Positions 9,801-17,744 of a stretch of DNA of 28,464 nucleotides are shown here, piece after piece; position 1 is the stretch's first letter; each line of letters begins with the position of its first letter. A program made the position numbers and the translations under genes. A model generated the notes under the pieces. The model searched no databases. It worked only from the letters and a program-made list of their open reading frames with translations, and was not told the origin of the DNA. Source of the DNA: CAYNLK01 sp964398055 (lineage in GTDB: Bacteria; Chloroflexota; Anaerolineae; 4572-78; J111); NCBI GenBank assembly GCA_964398055.1, contig CAYNLK010000075.1, positions 1 through 28,464 of the forward strand. The letters are read 5' to 3'.

Positions 9801-11206
9801 CGGCGGCCAGAAGGGTTGACCACAGCCGGTACGTGGCTCTATCCTTGAGCAACCTGGGCTGTCTGGCGTACGACCGGGGCGAGTACCTCCGGGCTGAACA
9901 GCTTCAGCAAGAGGCCCTGGCCGTGTGGCGCGAGCTTGACCACCCGGTTGAGATCGCCTCAGTCCTGCGCTATCTGGGCCACGTAGCCGTAAAGCTGGGC
10001 GATAGCTGGCTGGCAGAGGCAAACCAATACTACAGGGAAGCGCTCCAACTGGCCCTTGAACACCGGCTGGCCCCCCTTGCCCTGGATGTCATGGTCGGTC
10101 TGACTCGCCTCCAAACGCAGCCGGATCAGGCCGAGGAGGCCGTCGAGTTGGCGGCTCTGGCCGAGCACCATCCGGCCAGCACTCACCAAACCCGGCAATT
10201 GGCCCGGCAACAACTGGCGACCCTGGCCGAATTCTTAGCCGCCGAGACATTTGCCGCGGCCCAGGGCCGGGGTCAGGCGCTCGACTGGCAGAACCGCGCG
10301 GCTCAGCTCATCGTCGCTTCAGCTCCCCTATCCACCCGCTACCCGTCGCAATCGGCCGTTCAACCAGGGTTGCCGGCAGATTGGCAACTCCGCTTTAAAC
10401 AACAAGCTTTGATTGCCAGCGGTGGTATGGGCGAAGTCTATCGGGGACAGGACCTCGAAACCGGCCAGCCGGTAGCCATTAAGCGGGTAAAACCTAACCA
10501 GTTTAGCGACAATTCAGCCGCCGTGCAGCGCCTCATCCACGAAGGGGAGTTACTGCGCCAGCTCAACCATCCCAATATTGTCAAAGTGCTGGCTACGATT
10601 GAAACCGGCCAGGAGGCGGTGATTGTGATGGAGTTTGTGCCCGGCGGCTCGCTGCGGGAGCTGCTCAACGAGACGCCGCAGTTGCCGCTGGCCCGGGCGG
10701 TGAATATTGGCCTGGAACTGGCCGACGCCCTGGCTCGAGCCCACCATCTGAACGTTATCCACCGCGACATCAAACCGGAGAATGTGCTCCTGGCAGAGGA
10801 CGGTACGCCCCGGTTGACCGACTTTGGCCTGGCCTGTTTGATCCAACCGGGCGCCGGACTCCGTCAGGATGGGGTTACCCTGGGCACTACGGTCTATTTA
10901 AGCCCGGAGGCGTGGCGGGGCGAAGAACTTGATGCCCGCAGCGACATCTGGTCCTTTGGCGTGTTGCTGTACGAGATGCTGGCCGGTCGTCCCCCGTTTG
11001 TGGGCCAGCATGTGGTGGCTTTGCTGACAGCCGTATTGAACGAGCCGCCACCCGACCTCAACCGCTTGCGGCCTGATGCGCCGCCCTCGCTGATCGACCT
11101 GCTTAACCGGATGTTGATCAAAGAACGAGAGCAGCGCATCGACAGTATGCGCCAGGTCGCCGCCGGCCTTGAACTGATCCGGCGACGCTTGTCACCGTTC
11201 CACTGA
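6872..11206 (+). CDS. R1: BTAD (SARP/AfsR-like) regulator with NB-ARC, TPR and Ser/Thr kinase
   Basis: A 1444-residue single-chain signalling regulator. Residues 1-95 are an OmpR/SARP-type winged helix (LKLYLFGPPRVEL at the start) and about 95-250 the BTAD helical domain. A STAND/NB-ARC ATPase follows: P-loop GPGGIGKT at 333-340, Walker B LLLVVD at about 403-408, GLPLGLE near 516. TPR repeats fill roughly 800-1110. Residues about 1173-1440 form a Hanks-type kinase with GGMGEVY, catalytic Lys1204, HRD Asp1299, DFG Asp1317 and SPE, so all key residues are present. In Streptomyces, AfsR is phosphorylated by a separate kinase, AfsK; here regulator and kinase are one chain. No membrane segment, so cytoplasmic. 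Start: GAGG at 6861-6864 and a strong promoter at 6821. A hairpin terminator follows the stop. Target genes are inferred from the shared operators. Confidence 0.93.
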   Translation: MLELKLYLFGPPRVELAGAPVDLKRRRVLALLIYLAMSGQPHSRDALAAMFWPDYDQSRARAYLRRDLATLNTSLVSEWLLTDRDIVELKSDFWLDVAQFRQYLAGCQPQARSPQAIAPDCLAALTKAAALYTADFLEGFTLRDSPAFDEWQFFEAEGLRQELAAALERLVQGHNDQGEFEAAIPYARRWVALDPLHEPAQRQLIQLYGQAGQVAAAMRQYEEYVQLLEQELGLPPDEETTTLYEAIKAKRLLAPHLKTEQRTGELVPQLSIEQRVATGPAHPRPSKPASGRLEPRQNLPAPTSLFIGRAEELAEINRLLVEEPACRLLTLLGPGGIGKTRLALAAAAAAVNHFPHGVYFVPLASVSEPEFIGPAIIAALNLTLHGGKEPRAQLLHFLRNKELLLVVDNFEHLLPAPVQNSGHGQALISEILAMAPAVKLLITSQERLNLAEEWSYEVKGLKFPTLAEPYPEHREAIGRYSAIHLFTEAARRVEASFTLAAEDIPAVVQICRLVDGLPLGLELAASWVRSMSCQEIAHEIERSFDFLTTAKLPMPERHRSLRAVFEQAWQRLSEAEQRVLSGLSLFRGGCRRAAAEAVTGATLPQLASLVEKALLHRTESHRFELHQLICQFALEQLRANSVLYEQIQLQHSVYYTSFLHQQTENLKGSRQKEALAEITNDIDNIRVAWRQAVDRRDVVALEKAATCMWLFSELRSAFHEGEAAFQQAAASLTTPATPASGSVALTGFLLAGQGYLGAQRGKLREGRMLMEQGLALLQQADPPDRFKEAFARLWLAWVLLTQGKYADAKLVGQESLTFFTEVEDRWGVAACFQLLGAAAYRRGRLAEAEQMLTGCLIICQEIEEQGFGYWARLNLALVLTALGAYTQAKQLLEEALHISQGLNHPIGLAYAQRELGNLAISRGDYSQAIQIIQQSVAMLEEIGSSWYLGSTLIYLGLAQRLQGNLEEAERLSLQSLAAARRVDHSRYVALSLSNLGCLAYDRGEYLRAEQLQQEALAVWRELDHPVEIASVLRYLGHVAVKLGDSWLAEANQYYREALQLALEHRLAPLALDVMVGLTRLQTQPDQAEEAVELAALAEHHPASTHQTRQLARQQLATLAEFLAAETFAAAQGRGQALDWQNRAAQLIVASAPLSTRYPSQSAVQPGLPADWQLRFKQQALIASGGMGEVYRGQDLETGQPVAIKRVKPNQFSDNSAAVQRLIHEGELLRQLNHPNIVKVLATIETGQEAVIVMEFVPGGSLRELLNETPQLPLARAVNIGLELADALARAHHLNVIHRDIKPENVLLAEDGTPRLTDFGLACLIQPGAGLRQDGVTLGTTVYLSPEAWRGEELDARSDIWSFGVLLYEMLAGRPPFVGQHVVALLTAVLNEPPPDLNRLRPDAPPSLIDLLNRMLIKEREQRIDSMRQVAAGLELIRRRLSPFH

Positions 11207-11207
11207 C

Positions 11208-11240
11208 AGGTGACCGGCACTTAAAAAGTGCCGGTCACCT
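11208..11240. terminator. Bidirectional hairpin terminator
   Basis: Perfect 15-bp arms, AGGTGACCGGCACTT at 11208-11222 and its complement at 11226-11240, with a three-base AAA loop. It starts one base after the R1 stop and ends nine bases before the end of the convergent MFS gene, so it probably ends transcription from both sides. The arm shares GTGACCGGC with the hairpin at 26211. Confidence 0.75.
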
Positions 11241-11249
11241 CATCAGCAG

Positions 11250-12440
11250 TTACGACAACTTGACCGGCTGCCCGGCCACTGGCTTGACCTTCACCTGGCT
11301 GGCCAGGACAAAGATGAGCAGTCCAACGACCATCACCACGCCGCCCCAGCGATACATACCCCAGGCGCCCAGTTGCTCGTACCAGATTCCGCCTAAGATG
11401 GCCCCAACCACTGAGGAGAAGCCAAAGTAAACCCCGCTCAAAAGCCCCTGGGCCGTTGCTCCCATTCCATCAGGCGCGATCTCCCTGGCGTAGGCCACCC
11501 CGGCCAGCCATAAAGCCCCAAAAGCCAGCCCATTCAGAAGTTGTAACGACAGGGCCGCATACGGATCGCCGATCATGGACCAACCCAGCAAGCGCAGCGC
11601 CTGGGTGGCTACCGAGACGATCATCAACGTGCGGGTGCCCAGCCGTTGCAGCAGCAAGCCCGACATTGCCAGCACCACCAGCTCGCTGGCGGTCCCGATG
11701 GTCAGCGACAAGCCCATCAGGGTACTGCCGGCGCCCAGCTCCTTCAAGTACAGAAACGAGAAGTTGCGAATAATGGCGTCGCCGAAACCGGCCACAAAGA
11801 TGATCAGCATGAACAGATACCAGCGCTGATCCCGCAGCAGTTTCTTCAGCCCTTTGCCAAAGCCGCTGCCGCTGCTCTTTTGGGCCACCGGCAACCGCAG
11901 AGCGATCATCAGTGCCACGAGCATCAGGGCGGCGTGACTATAAAAGGTCCAGTTCAAACCGAAGCGCTCGACGAGCGGCCCGATCAACGGCGCGCCAATG
12001 CCCCAGCCAATCGACCCCCACAGCCGGATTTGGCCGTACTTGTCAGAGCGAGGCCCCAGGATCTCCAGGGCGCTGTTGTCGATCAACGGCAAAAGCGACA
12101 TAAAGCAAAAGGCATGCACCGCAATGACCAGGCTGAGCCATAGAAAACTATGCGCCAGCGGGAACATTACCACCGACGCCATCGCCCCAACGATGACCAG
12201 CAGAAACACCTGCTTATATTTGCGGGTCGCATCAGACAATCCACCCCACACCGAAGCGCCTAGCATTGTCATCACCGGGGGGATACCGGCCAACAGCCCT
12301 ATCTGGGCGCCCGACAGCCCCATTTCCTCGTAATACAAGGCCATAAATGGCAACAACACCGAGGCCGCCGCATAAACAACCAGAAAGATACTTTTTGATA
12401 GAAAGACAGGCTTGTTAAAACTCTTCGCAGCGAAACTCAT
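11250..12440 (-). CDS. MFS transporter (MFS_1-like / HcaT-NupG-like)
   Basis: A 396-residue protein with about twelve membrane segments. Motif A-like GGLSDATRKYKQ follows the second helix (about residues 66-77), and IRLWGSIGWGIGAPL near 138 resembles the helix-5 region of the phenylpropionate (HcaT) and nucleoside (NupG) branch. It probably acts as a proton-linked importer or drug exporter in the inner membrane; the substrate is unknown. ATG 12440 has AAGGAG eight bases upstream. The gene is alone in its unit, driven by promoter/operator D at 12500-12556 in the divergent gap with R2, and ends at the shared terminator with R1. Sitting between two regulators and carrying their likely operator, it is a probable direct target. 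Confidence 0.9.
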   Translation of the reverse strand: MSFAAKSFNKPVFLSKSIFLVVYAAASVLLPFMALYYEEMGLSGAQIGLLAGIPPVMTMLGASVWGGLSDATRKYKQVFLLVIVGAMASVVMFPLAHSFLWLSLVIAVHAFCFMSLLPLIDNSALEILGPRSDKYGQIRLWGSIGWGIGAPLIGPLVERFGLNWTFYSHAALMLVALMIALRLPVAQKSSGSGFGKGLKKLLRDQRWYLFMLIIFVAGFGDAIIRNFSFLYLKELGAGSTLMGLSLTIGTASELVVLAMSGLLLQRLGTRTLMIVSVATQALRLLGWSMIGDPYAALSLQLLNGLAFGALWLAGVAYAREIAPDGMGATAQGLLSGVYFGFSSVVGAILGGIWYEQLGAWGMYRWGGVVMVVGLLIFVLASQVKVKPVAGQPVKLS

Positions 12441-12499
12441 TTTTTGATCTCCTTTTGGTTGACTAATTTTGATGTTTGCCGACCGAACTAATTACGATC

Positions 12500-12556
12500 A
12501 CTATAGCCGGCCAGCGCGCCGCCAACGCTACCGGATTCGCTCCAAAAAACGCTCCC
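12500..12556 (-). promoter_or_regulatory. SARP-type operator and promoter D
   Basis: Minus-strand TATAGT at 12505-12500, nine bases, then CGGCGCG at 12515-12521, CGGTAGCG ending near 12526-12533, TGGAGCG at 12538-12544 and GGGAGCG at 12550-12556. Spacing is 12 bp with a one-base slip. It is the most diverged of the four arrays and the only one in which the unit next to the proximal heptamer is not fully degenerate. Confidence 0.65.
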
Positions 12557-12559
12557 CAT

Positions 12560-12587
12560 TTCAAAATTTTTCAATTGTTGGTATAAT
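12560..12587 (+). promoter_or_regulatory. Promoter of regulator R2
   Basis: TATAAT at 12582-12587 with TG one base before it (extended -10), and a weak TTCAAA at 12560-12565 with a 16-base spacer. The -10 ends 19 bases before ATG 12607. It closely resembles the R1 promoter and lies just beyond operator array D. Confidence 0.7.
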
Positions 12588-12606
12588 AAGCGAGGGAGTT
12601 TGGCCG

Positions 12607-15600
12607 ATGTCTGCTTTGAGATTGTTCCTGTTTGGTCCGCCGCGGCTGGAGCTTGAGGGCGTTCCTGTTGAAATTCAACGCCGCAAGGTCCTGGCGTTGT
12701 TGAGCTATCTGGCCGTTACCGGCCAACCCCACAGCCGCGATGCCCTGGCGACCCTGTTCTACCCCGAACTCGATCAAAGCCGAGCCAGGGCTTATTTGCG
12801 CCGTGACCTGGCCGTGCTCAACACCAGCCTGGCCAGCGAATGGCTCATTGCCGACCGGGAAACCGCCGAGCTAAAGTCCGGTTACTGGCTTGATGTAGCC
12901 CATTTTCGCCAACTGCTGGCCGCCAGCCAGAGCCATCCCCACACCTCGCAGACGGTCTGTACCGACTGCCTGGCCCGCCTGACCGAAGCCGCCAACCTCT
13001 ATACCAATGATTTTTTGGCCGGCTTCAGCCTGCGCGACAGCGCCCAGTTTGACGACTGGCAATTTTTTCAAGCCGAAAGTCTGCGCCAGGAATTGGCTTG
13101 GGTGCTGGAAAGTTTGGCAGCGGGACTCACGGTGCAGGGCGAGTATGAAACGGCCATTCCATCTGCCCGGCGATGGGTGGCGCTGGACCCGCTCCACGAG
13201 CCGGCCCAACGGCAGTTGATGCAGCTCTACGGCCAGGCCGGGCAGCCTGCCGCGGCTATCCGGCAGTATGAGGAATATGTCGCCTTGTTAGAGGCAGAGC
13301 TGGGACTGCCGCCGGAAGAAGAAACCACCACCCTCTACGAAGCTATCAAGGCCAGGCGCATCCTGCAACCCTTTCTCAAAGCCAAACAACTCGCGCCGGC
13401 AGCGCCGGCAAAAACAGAGCCGGGGTTGGCCGGCGGACCGGCTCTATCACCGGTAGCGGCGGCCCGAACCGAACCAAAGCACAACCTGCCCGCTCAACCC
13501 ACCTCTTTTATTGGCCGCGCAACGGAACTGGCCCAGATCAAACAGCTGCTGGCGGTTGAGTCTGGCTGCCGGCTGTTGACCTTGCTGGGACCGGGCGGCA
13601 TTGGCAAAACGCGGCTGGCCCTGGCAGCGGCCGGACAATCTCTCAACGCTTATCCTGAGGGGGCCTATTTCGTGTCGCTGGCTTCGGTCAGTGAGGCCGA
13701 GTTCATCGTTTCGGCCATATCCCAGGCGCTTGGTTTCACCTTTTCCGGCAACGCCGAGCCAAAAAACCAGCTCTTGAACTACCTCCACGAGAAAAAACTA
13801 CTGCTGGTCGTCGACAATTTTGAGCATTTGTTGAATGGGGCAGATTTGCTGGCAGACATTTTGAATGCCGCCCCCCAAGTGACGCTGCTGGTCACCTCGC
13901 GAGAGCGGCTCAACCTGCAAGAGGAATGGTCTTACGAGGTTTGGGGGATGGCCTTTCCCCAGCCCAACCAGCTTGAGCCGGGGATCGCATTGACCAAGCT
14001 GGAACAGTACAGCGCGGTGCAACTTTTCATCCAGCGCGCCCGCCAGGTCAAGGCCGGCTTCAACCCGACTGCAGACGATATCCCGGCCCTGCTGCGCATC
14101 TGTGAGCTGGTTGAGGGCATGCCGTTGGCTTTGGAACTGGCGGCGCCGTGGCTGCGCCTGATGACCTGCCGGGAAATTGCCGCCGAGATACAGCGGAGCA
14201 TCGACTTTCTGGTAACCTCGATGCAAAATGTCTCGGAGCGGCACCGCAGCTTGCGAGCGGTCTTTGAGCAAACCTGGGCGCGGCTGCTGCCGGAAGAGCA
14301 GACCGTCTTGAGCAAGCTGTCGATTTTTCAGGGGGGCTGCGGCCGCGAAGCCGCCGCCGCGGTTACCGGAGCGACCTTACCGCTACTGTTGTCACTGGTC
14401 GATAAGGCTCTGCTGCGCCGGACCTCGGCCGGACGCTATGAGCTGCACGAGCTGATCCGCCAATTCGCCGCTTCTCAATTGCAGCTTGAACCGGAGGAAC
14501 ACCAACAAGCGCTCAACCGCCATTACGTTTATTACGCCTATTTTCTCCAACAGCGCACCGCCGCTCTGAAGGATGGTCCGCAGCAAGAAACCCTGGCCGA
14601 AATTGCGGCCGATATCGATAATGTCCGGGCCGCCTGGGCGCGGGCGGTTGCGCTCAAAGATGTGGCCGCGTTGGGGCAGGCCGCCGAGTGCCTGTGCCTT
14701 TACAGCGAGATGCGCGGGGCACTGACCGAAGGTGAAGCCGCCTTCGGTCAGGCGGCAGCTGCCCTGGCAGTTGTGGAGCAGGCCGATCCGGCGAACACCC
14801 TTGAACATAGAAGGCTGCAAGGGTTCCTGCTCGTGGGCCAGGGCATGCTCCGGGCGCATCGGGGCGAATTGCAGCCGGGGCAGGCCCTGCTGGAGCAGGG
14901 TCTCTCACTAATGAATCGGGCCAATGAAGCCCAAAGGGCCTTTGGGTTGCTGTGGCTGGGCTGGACCCTGTTCCTGCAAGGCAAAAACGCGGAGGCCGAG
15001 CAGATTGTTCAGGAGAGTTTGGCGCTTTACTCAAACATTGGCGACCGCTGGGGAGTCGCCAAGAATTTATTCGTATTGGGCAACAGCTTGACTGCCCGCG
15101 GGCTACTGGCCGAGTCTGAATCACCGTTGCGTCAAAGCCTGAAAATTTGTCAGGAGATTGGGGACCGGCGCAGCCGCCTGCTGGTCAACCGCAACCTGGC
15201 CATCCTGACCCTCTGGTTTGGCGATTACGATCAAACGGCCCAACTTTTGAGCGAGGCGGCCAGCCTGAGCCAGGAATTCAATGATCAGATCGGGTTGGCC
15301 TACACCCTGCGCGAACTGGGCAAGTTGGAACTGGCTCGGGGCGAGTACACCCAGGCCATCCAGACCTTCCAAAAGAGTATGGCCATCACTGATGAAATTG
15401 GCAGCCAGTGGGAATCGGCCGCCACCCTGGACGATCTCGGCGTGGCCTGGCGTTTGACCGGCGATGATGCAGCGGCCGGATGGGCCTTGCGCCAATGCCT
15501 GGATGCAGCCCGGGCCATCAGCAATCGCTACTACACGGCTCGCTGCCTGGGCAATCTGGGCAGTGTGGCTTACTCCAAACAAGAATACCGGCAGGCCGAA

Positions 15601-16041
15601 GAATATCTGCAGCAAGCGCTGGCGCTATGGGCCGCCATGGGCCACGAACCTTACCGCGCCTGGGTTTTGAACCAATTAGGCTACGTATTGCTGGCCGCGG
15701 GCAACCAGCGCCAGGCCGAAGCCCAACAAAGCTTTGCCCAGGCCCTGCACCTGGCCGTCCGCCATAAATTGGCTCCCTTTGCCCTGGATGCCTTCGCCGG
15801 CGTGGCCCGGCTGCTGGCAGGTAAGGGCGACAGGCGCGGCGCGGCCCAACTGCTCGCCCTGGCCGAACAACATCCGGCCAGCCCTTACGAGACCAGAGAG
15901 AAGGCCCGTTGCCTGCTGGCACAACTGGCCGGCGAGATGCCCGCCGATGTTCCGGCCGCAACCCAGGCGGCCAACTGGCAGACAATGGCCGAACAGGTTA
16001 TCGAAATGCTGGCTGCCAGCCCTGCCAGGATATCGCCATGA
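12607..16041 (+). CDS. R2: BTAD (SARP/AfsR-like) regulator with NB-ARC and TPR, no kinase
   Basis: A 1144-residue paralogue of R1. Winged helix at residues 1-95 (MSALRLFLFGPPRLEL), BTAD to about 245, NB-ARC with P-loop GPGGIGKT at 328-335, Walker B LLVVD at 399-403 and GMPLALELA further on, then TPR repeats to near the C-terminus. It stops just where R1 continues into its kinase, so it has the classical AfsR build. The frame extends upstream to 12469, but that extension contains the TATAAT box; ATG 12607 has GAGGGAG before it and matches the R1 and R3 N-termini. The stop overlaps the start of the next gene (ATGA), so the two are translationally coupled. It may be activated by R1 or R3 kinase in trans; that is inference. 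Confidence 0.92.
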   Translation: MSALRLFLFGPPRLELEGVPVEIQRRKVLALLSYLAVTGQPHSRDALATLFYPELDQSRARAYLRRDLAVLNTSLASEWLIADRETAELKSGYWLDVAHFRQLLAASQSHPHTSQTVCTDCLARLTEAANLYTNDFLAGFSLRDSAQFDDWQFFQAESLRQELAWVLESLAAGLTVQGEYETAIPSARRWVALDPLHEPAQRQLMQLYGQAGQPAAAIRQYEEYVALLEAELGLPPEEETTTLYEAIKARRILQPFLKAKQLAPAAPAKTEPGLAGGPALSPVAAARTEPKHNLPAQPTSFIGRATELAQIKQLLAVESGCRLLTLLGPGGIGKTRLALAAAGQSLNAYPEGAYFVSLASVSEAEFIVSAISQALGFTFSGNAEPKNQLLNYLHEKKLLLVVDNFEHLLNGADLLADILNAAPQVTLLVTSRERLNLQEEWSYEVWGMAFPQPNQLEPGIALTKLEQYSAVQLFIQRARQVKAGFNPTADDIPALLRICELVEGMPLALELAAPWLRLMTCREIAAEIQRSIDFLVTSMQNVSERHRSLRAVFEQTWARLLPEEQTVLSKLSIFQGGCGREAAAAVTGATLPLLLSLVDKALLRRTSAGRYELHELIRQFAASQLQLEPEEHQQALNRHYVYYAYFLQQRTAALKDGPQQETLAEIAADIDNVRAAWARAVALKDVAALGQAAECLCLYSEMRGALTEGEAAFGQAAAALAVVEQADPANTLEHRRLQGFLLVGQGMLRAHRGELQPGQALLEQGLSLMNRANEAQRAFGLLWLGWTLFLQGKNAEAEQIVQESLALYSNIGDRWGVAKNLFVLGNSLTARGLLAESESPLRQSLKICQEIGDRRSRLLVNRNLAILTLWFGDYDQTAQLLSEAASLSQEFNDQIGLAYTLRELGKLELARGEYTQAIQTFQKSMAITDEIGSQWESAATLDDLGVAWRLTGDDAAAGWALRQCLDAARAISNRYYTARCLGNLGSVAYSKQEYRQAEEYLQQALALWAAMGHEPYRAWVLNQLGYVLLAAGNQRQAEAQQSFAQALHLAVRHKLAPFALDAFAGVARLLAGKGDRRGAAQLLALAEQHPASPYETREKARCLLAQLAGEMPADVPAATQAANWQTMAEQVIEMLAASPARISP

Positions 16042-16454
16042 CAGAATTGAAGACAAAACCCAATGATCAGAGTGTAACCGCATTTCTAAACGGCATCGCC
16101 GAGGAAAAGAGACGTCACGATTGCTATGCATTGTTGGAGCTTATGCGACAGGTCACCGGCATAGAACCGAAGATGTGGGGCGATAGGGTTGTCGGTTTTG
16201 GCAGCTATCACTACAAATACCAGAGCGGCCGTGAAGGTGACTGGTTCTTGACTGGATTCTCGCCCCGCAAACAAAATTTGACCCTGTACATTATGGCGGG
16301 CTTTGATCAGTACGAGGCCCTGCTGGAGAAGCTGGGCAAATTCACCACCGGTAAATCGTGCCTGTACATCAAGAAAATCGAGGATATCGACCTGCCAACA
16401 TTGCGGGAACTAATCAGGCAGTCGGTTGAACATATGGTGAAATCCAACCCATAA
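16038..16454 (+). CDS. DUF1801-family protein (YdhG-like)
   Basis: 138 residues with the DUF1801 pattern: VTAFLNGIAEEKRR at the start, then MWGDRVVGFGSYHYKY, GDWFLTGFSPRKQNLTLYIM, and a C-terminal KSCLYIKKIEDID with a closing helix. Members are small cytoplasmic proteins of unknown biochemical role; a link to iron or stress has been suggested for some. ATG 16038 overlaps the R2 stop by ATGA, so it is translated by coupling from the regulator message. An upstream extension to 15909 would run inside the R2 gene and is rejected. It converges on the glycosyltransferase with only 21 bases between and no clear terminator. Confidence 0.85.
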   Translation: MTELKTKPNDQSVTAFLNGIAEEKRRHDCYALLELMRQVTGIEPKMWGDRVVGFGSYHYKYQSGREGDWFLTGFSPRKQNLTLYIMAGFDQYEALLEKLGKFTTGKSCLYIKKIEDIDLPTLRELIRQSVEHMVKSNP

Positions 16455-16475
16455 ATTTGATAACACGCCCACCGC

Positions 16476-17513
16476 TCAATTCTTTTTCTCCCCCGCCAGC
16501 CCCCGTTCGATGACCAGTTGCTCCGTCAACTCCGGCGAGATGGCCCAGGCCGCGCTGATCTGGTCAGCGGCTAACCGGGGAAATCCTTCTCTGGCCAATG
16601 TTTGAGCCAGCCGGAGATAAAACCTGACCATTAATTCCCCCGCTTGGTCCGGGCGGATCTTGTTGTTAGCCAGGGCAATCTGGATGGCCTCTTGAAAGCC
16701 GGCAGTGTCGACCCGGGCTTTGGCGGTGTAAAAGCCGGCTTTGCCGCCTTCGCGGGAGCGGGAGGCCGACCCGGCCACATCGCGCGTATTCCGGTAGGTC
16801 GATAACGGCTCATCGATGTAGACAAACGGCCCGCCGCCGGCCGAATAACGGAACCAGGTGTGGGAATCCTCGGAGACTCGCTCCGCCGGGAAAGGAAACT
16901 GGATCGCCAGATCGGTGCGAACAGCCGTGGACGAGGTGTGGTTGACGTAGCCGGTTTGGGTGCCGATGGCAATCCAGGCGTTGTCGCCCTGGGGCGGGTG
17001 CTGGCGGTGAGCTTCGATCACTTCCGCCACCGACGGCGTCATCTCGGCCAGTGCAATTTCCTGGCCGGCCTGGTCGATCACTCGAAACGTGGAATAGACG
17101 ACGCCGGTCGCCGGCTGTTCGACAAAGACTTGCCGAACCCGCTCAAGTCGCCGCGGCGACGGCGGGTCATCGGCATCGTTAAAAAGAATGAACGGCGATT
17201 CGTGTTCAAAGGCCCATTGCACCCCCAGATTCCGGCACACCCCTGGCCCGTCATTGGTGGCTTTAAAGATAACATAAATTTTGTCCGGCTGCTCTTGCTG
17301 AAGTTGAGTAAGGTAGGAACGGGTTTCAGGGGCAGACGAGCCATCATCAATCAGCACGAGGCGCCAATTGGGGTCCGTCTGGTTGAAAATGGCCGACAGG
17401 GTAATTGCCAGATATCGCTCACCCAACTCAGGATTCTTGAACCAGTGGGGCATAACAAACGTAGCGGGGGAAAGTCGAAAGTTCATTGCTTCTTTCAAAT
17501 GCTGCTGGACCAT
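16476..17513 (-). CDS. Family 2 glycosyltransferase
   Basis: 345 residues with a GT-A fold. It shows an N-terminal strand FVMPHWFKNPE, RLVLIDDGSSAPETRSYL (nucleotide-binding DDGSS), DGPGVCRNLGVQWA, and FNDADDPPSPRRL with the DxD metal and sugar-nucleotide site. A middle SEDSHTWFRY probably supplies the catalytic acidic region. The C-terminal third is helical. It probably transfers a sugar to a polysaccharide or lipid at the inner face of the membrane; donor and acceptor cannot be told. Two starts are possible: ATG 17513 or ATG 17486 (MNFRLSPATF). Neither has a strong Shine-Dalgarno. It is monocistronic and divergent from R3. Confidence 0.88.
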   Translation of the reverse strand: MVQQHLKEAMNFRLSPATFVMPHWFKNPELGERYLAITLSAIFNQTDPNWRLVLIDDGSSAPETRSYLTQLQQEQPDKIYVIFKATNDGPGVCRNLGVQWAFEHESPFILFNDADDPPSPRRLERVRQVFVEQPATGVVYSTFRVIDQAGQEIALAEMTPSVAEVIEAHRQHPPQGDNAWIAIGTQTGYVNHTSSTAVRTDLAIQFPFPAERVSEDSHTWFRYSAGGGPFVYIDEPLSTYRNTRDVAGSASRSREGGKAGFYTAKARVDTAGFQEAIQIALANNKIRPDQAGELMVRFYLRLAQTLAREGFPRLAADQISAAWAISPELTEQLVIERGLAGEKKN

Positions 17514-17562
17514 TGCTTCTACCCGTTACGGGGTGCGTTTATCACAGCCAATGAAACGGTGG

Positions 17563-17580
17563 TTAACGGGTCACCGTTAA
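17563..17580. promoter_or_regulatory. Inverted repeat in the glycosyltransferase-R3 gap
   Basis: TTAACGG at 17563-17569 and CCGTTAA at 17574-17580, with a four-base spacer, form a perfect dyad in the divergent region. A looser dyad, ATATCG at 17607-17612 and CGATAT at 17623-17628, lies nearby. These may be operators for a different factor. The TGGYGCG array found at four other promoters is absent here. Confidence 0.4.
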
Positions 17581-17692
17581 GCCGCTACAATGGGTAAATC
17601 AAATTGATATCGAGGGGTTGAGCGATATTATATCCTGTTCTGGGACTCCATCCAACTACGATCTTTATTCTCAAGCCGCATTTTGGAAAAAT

Positions 17693-17721
17693 TTGGTTTT
17701 AGCTGTTGTTACAGGTATAAT
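17693..17721 (+). promoter_or_regulatory. Promoter of regulator R3
   Basis: TATAAT at 17716-17721 and a TTGGTT -35 at 17693-17698 with a 17-base spacer, 23 bases before ATG 17745. The -10 context GGTATAAT is the same as for R1 and R2. Confidence 0.7.
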
Positions 17722-17744
17722 GAAGTGATTGGGGGGATAATTCG

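Noticed and set aside
16860..17597. Long plus-strand frame opposite the glycosyltransferase
   Set aside because: The minus strand encodes clear GT2 motifs (DDGSS, DAD); the plus frame shows no family features.
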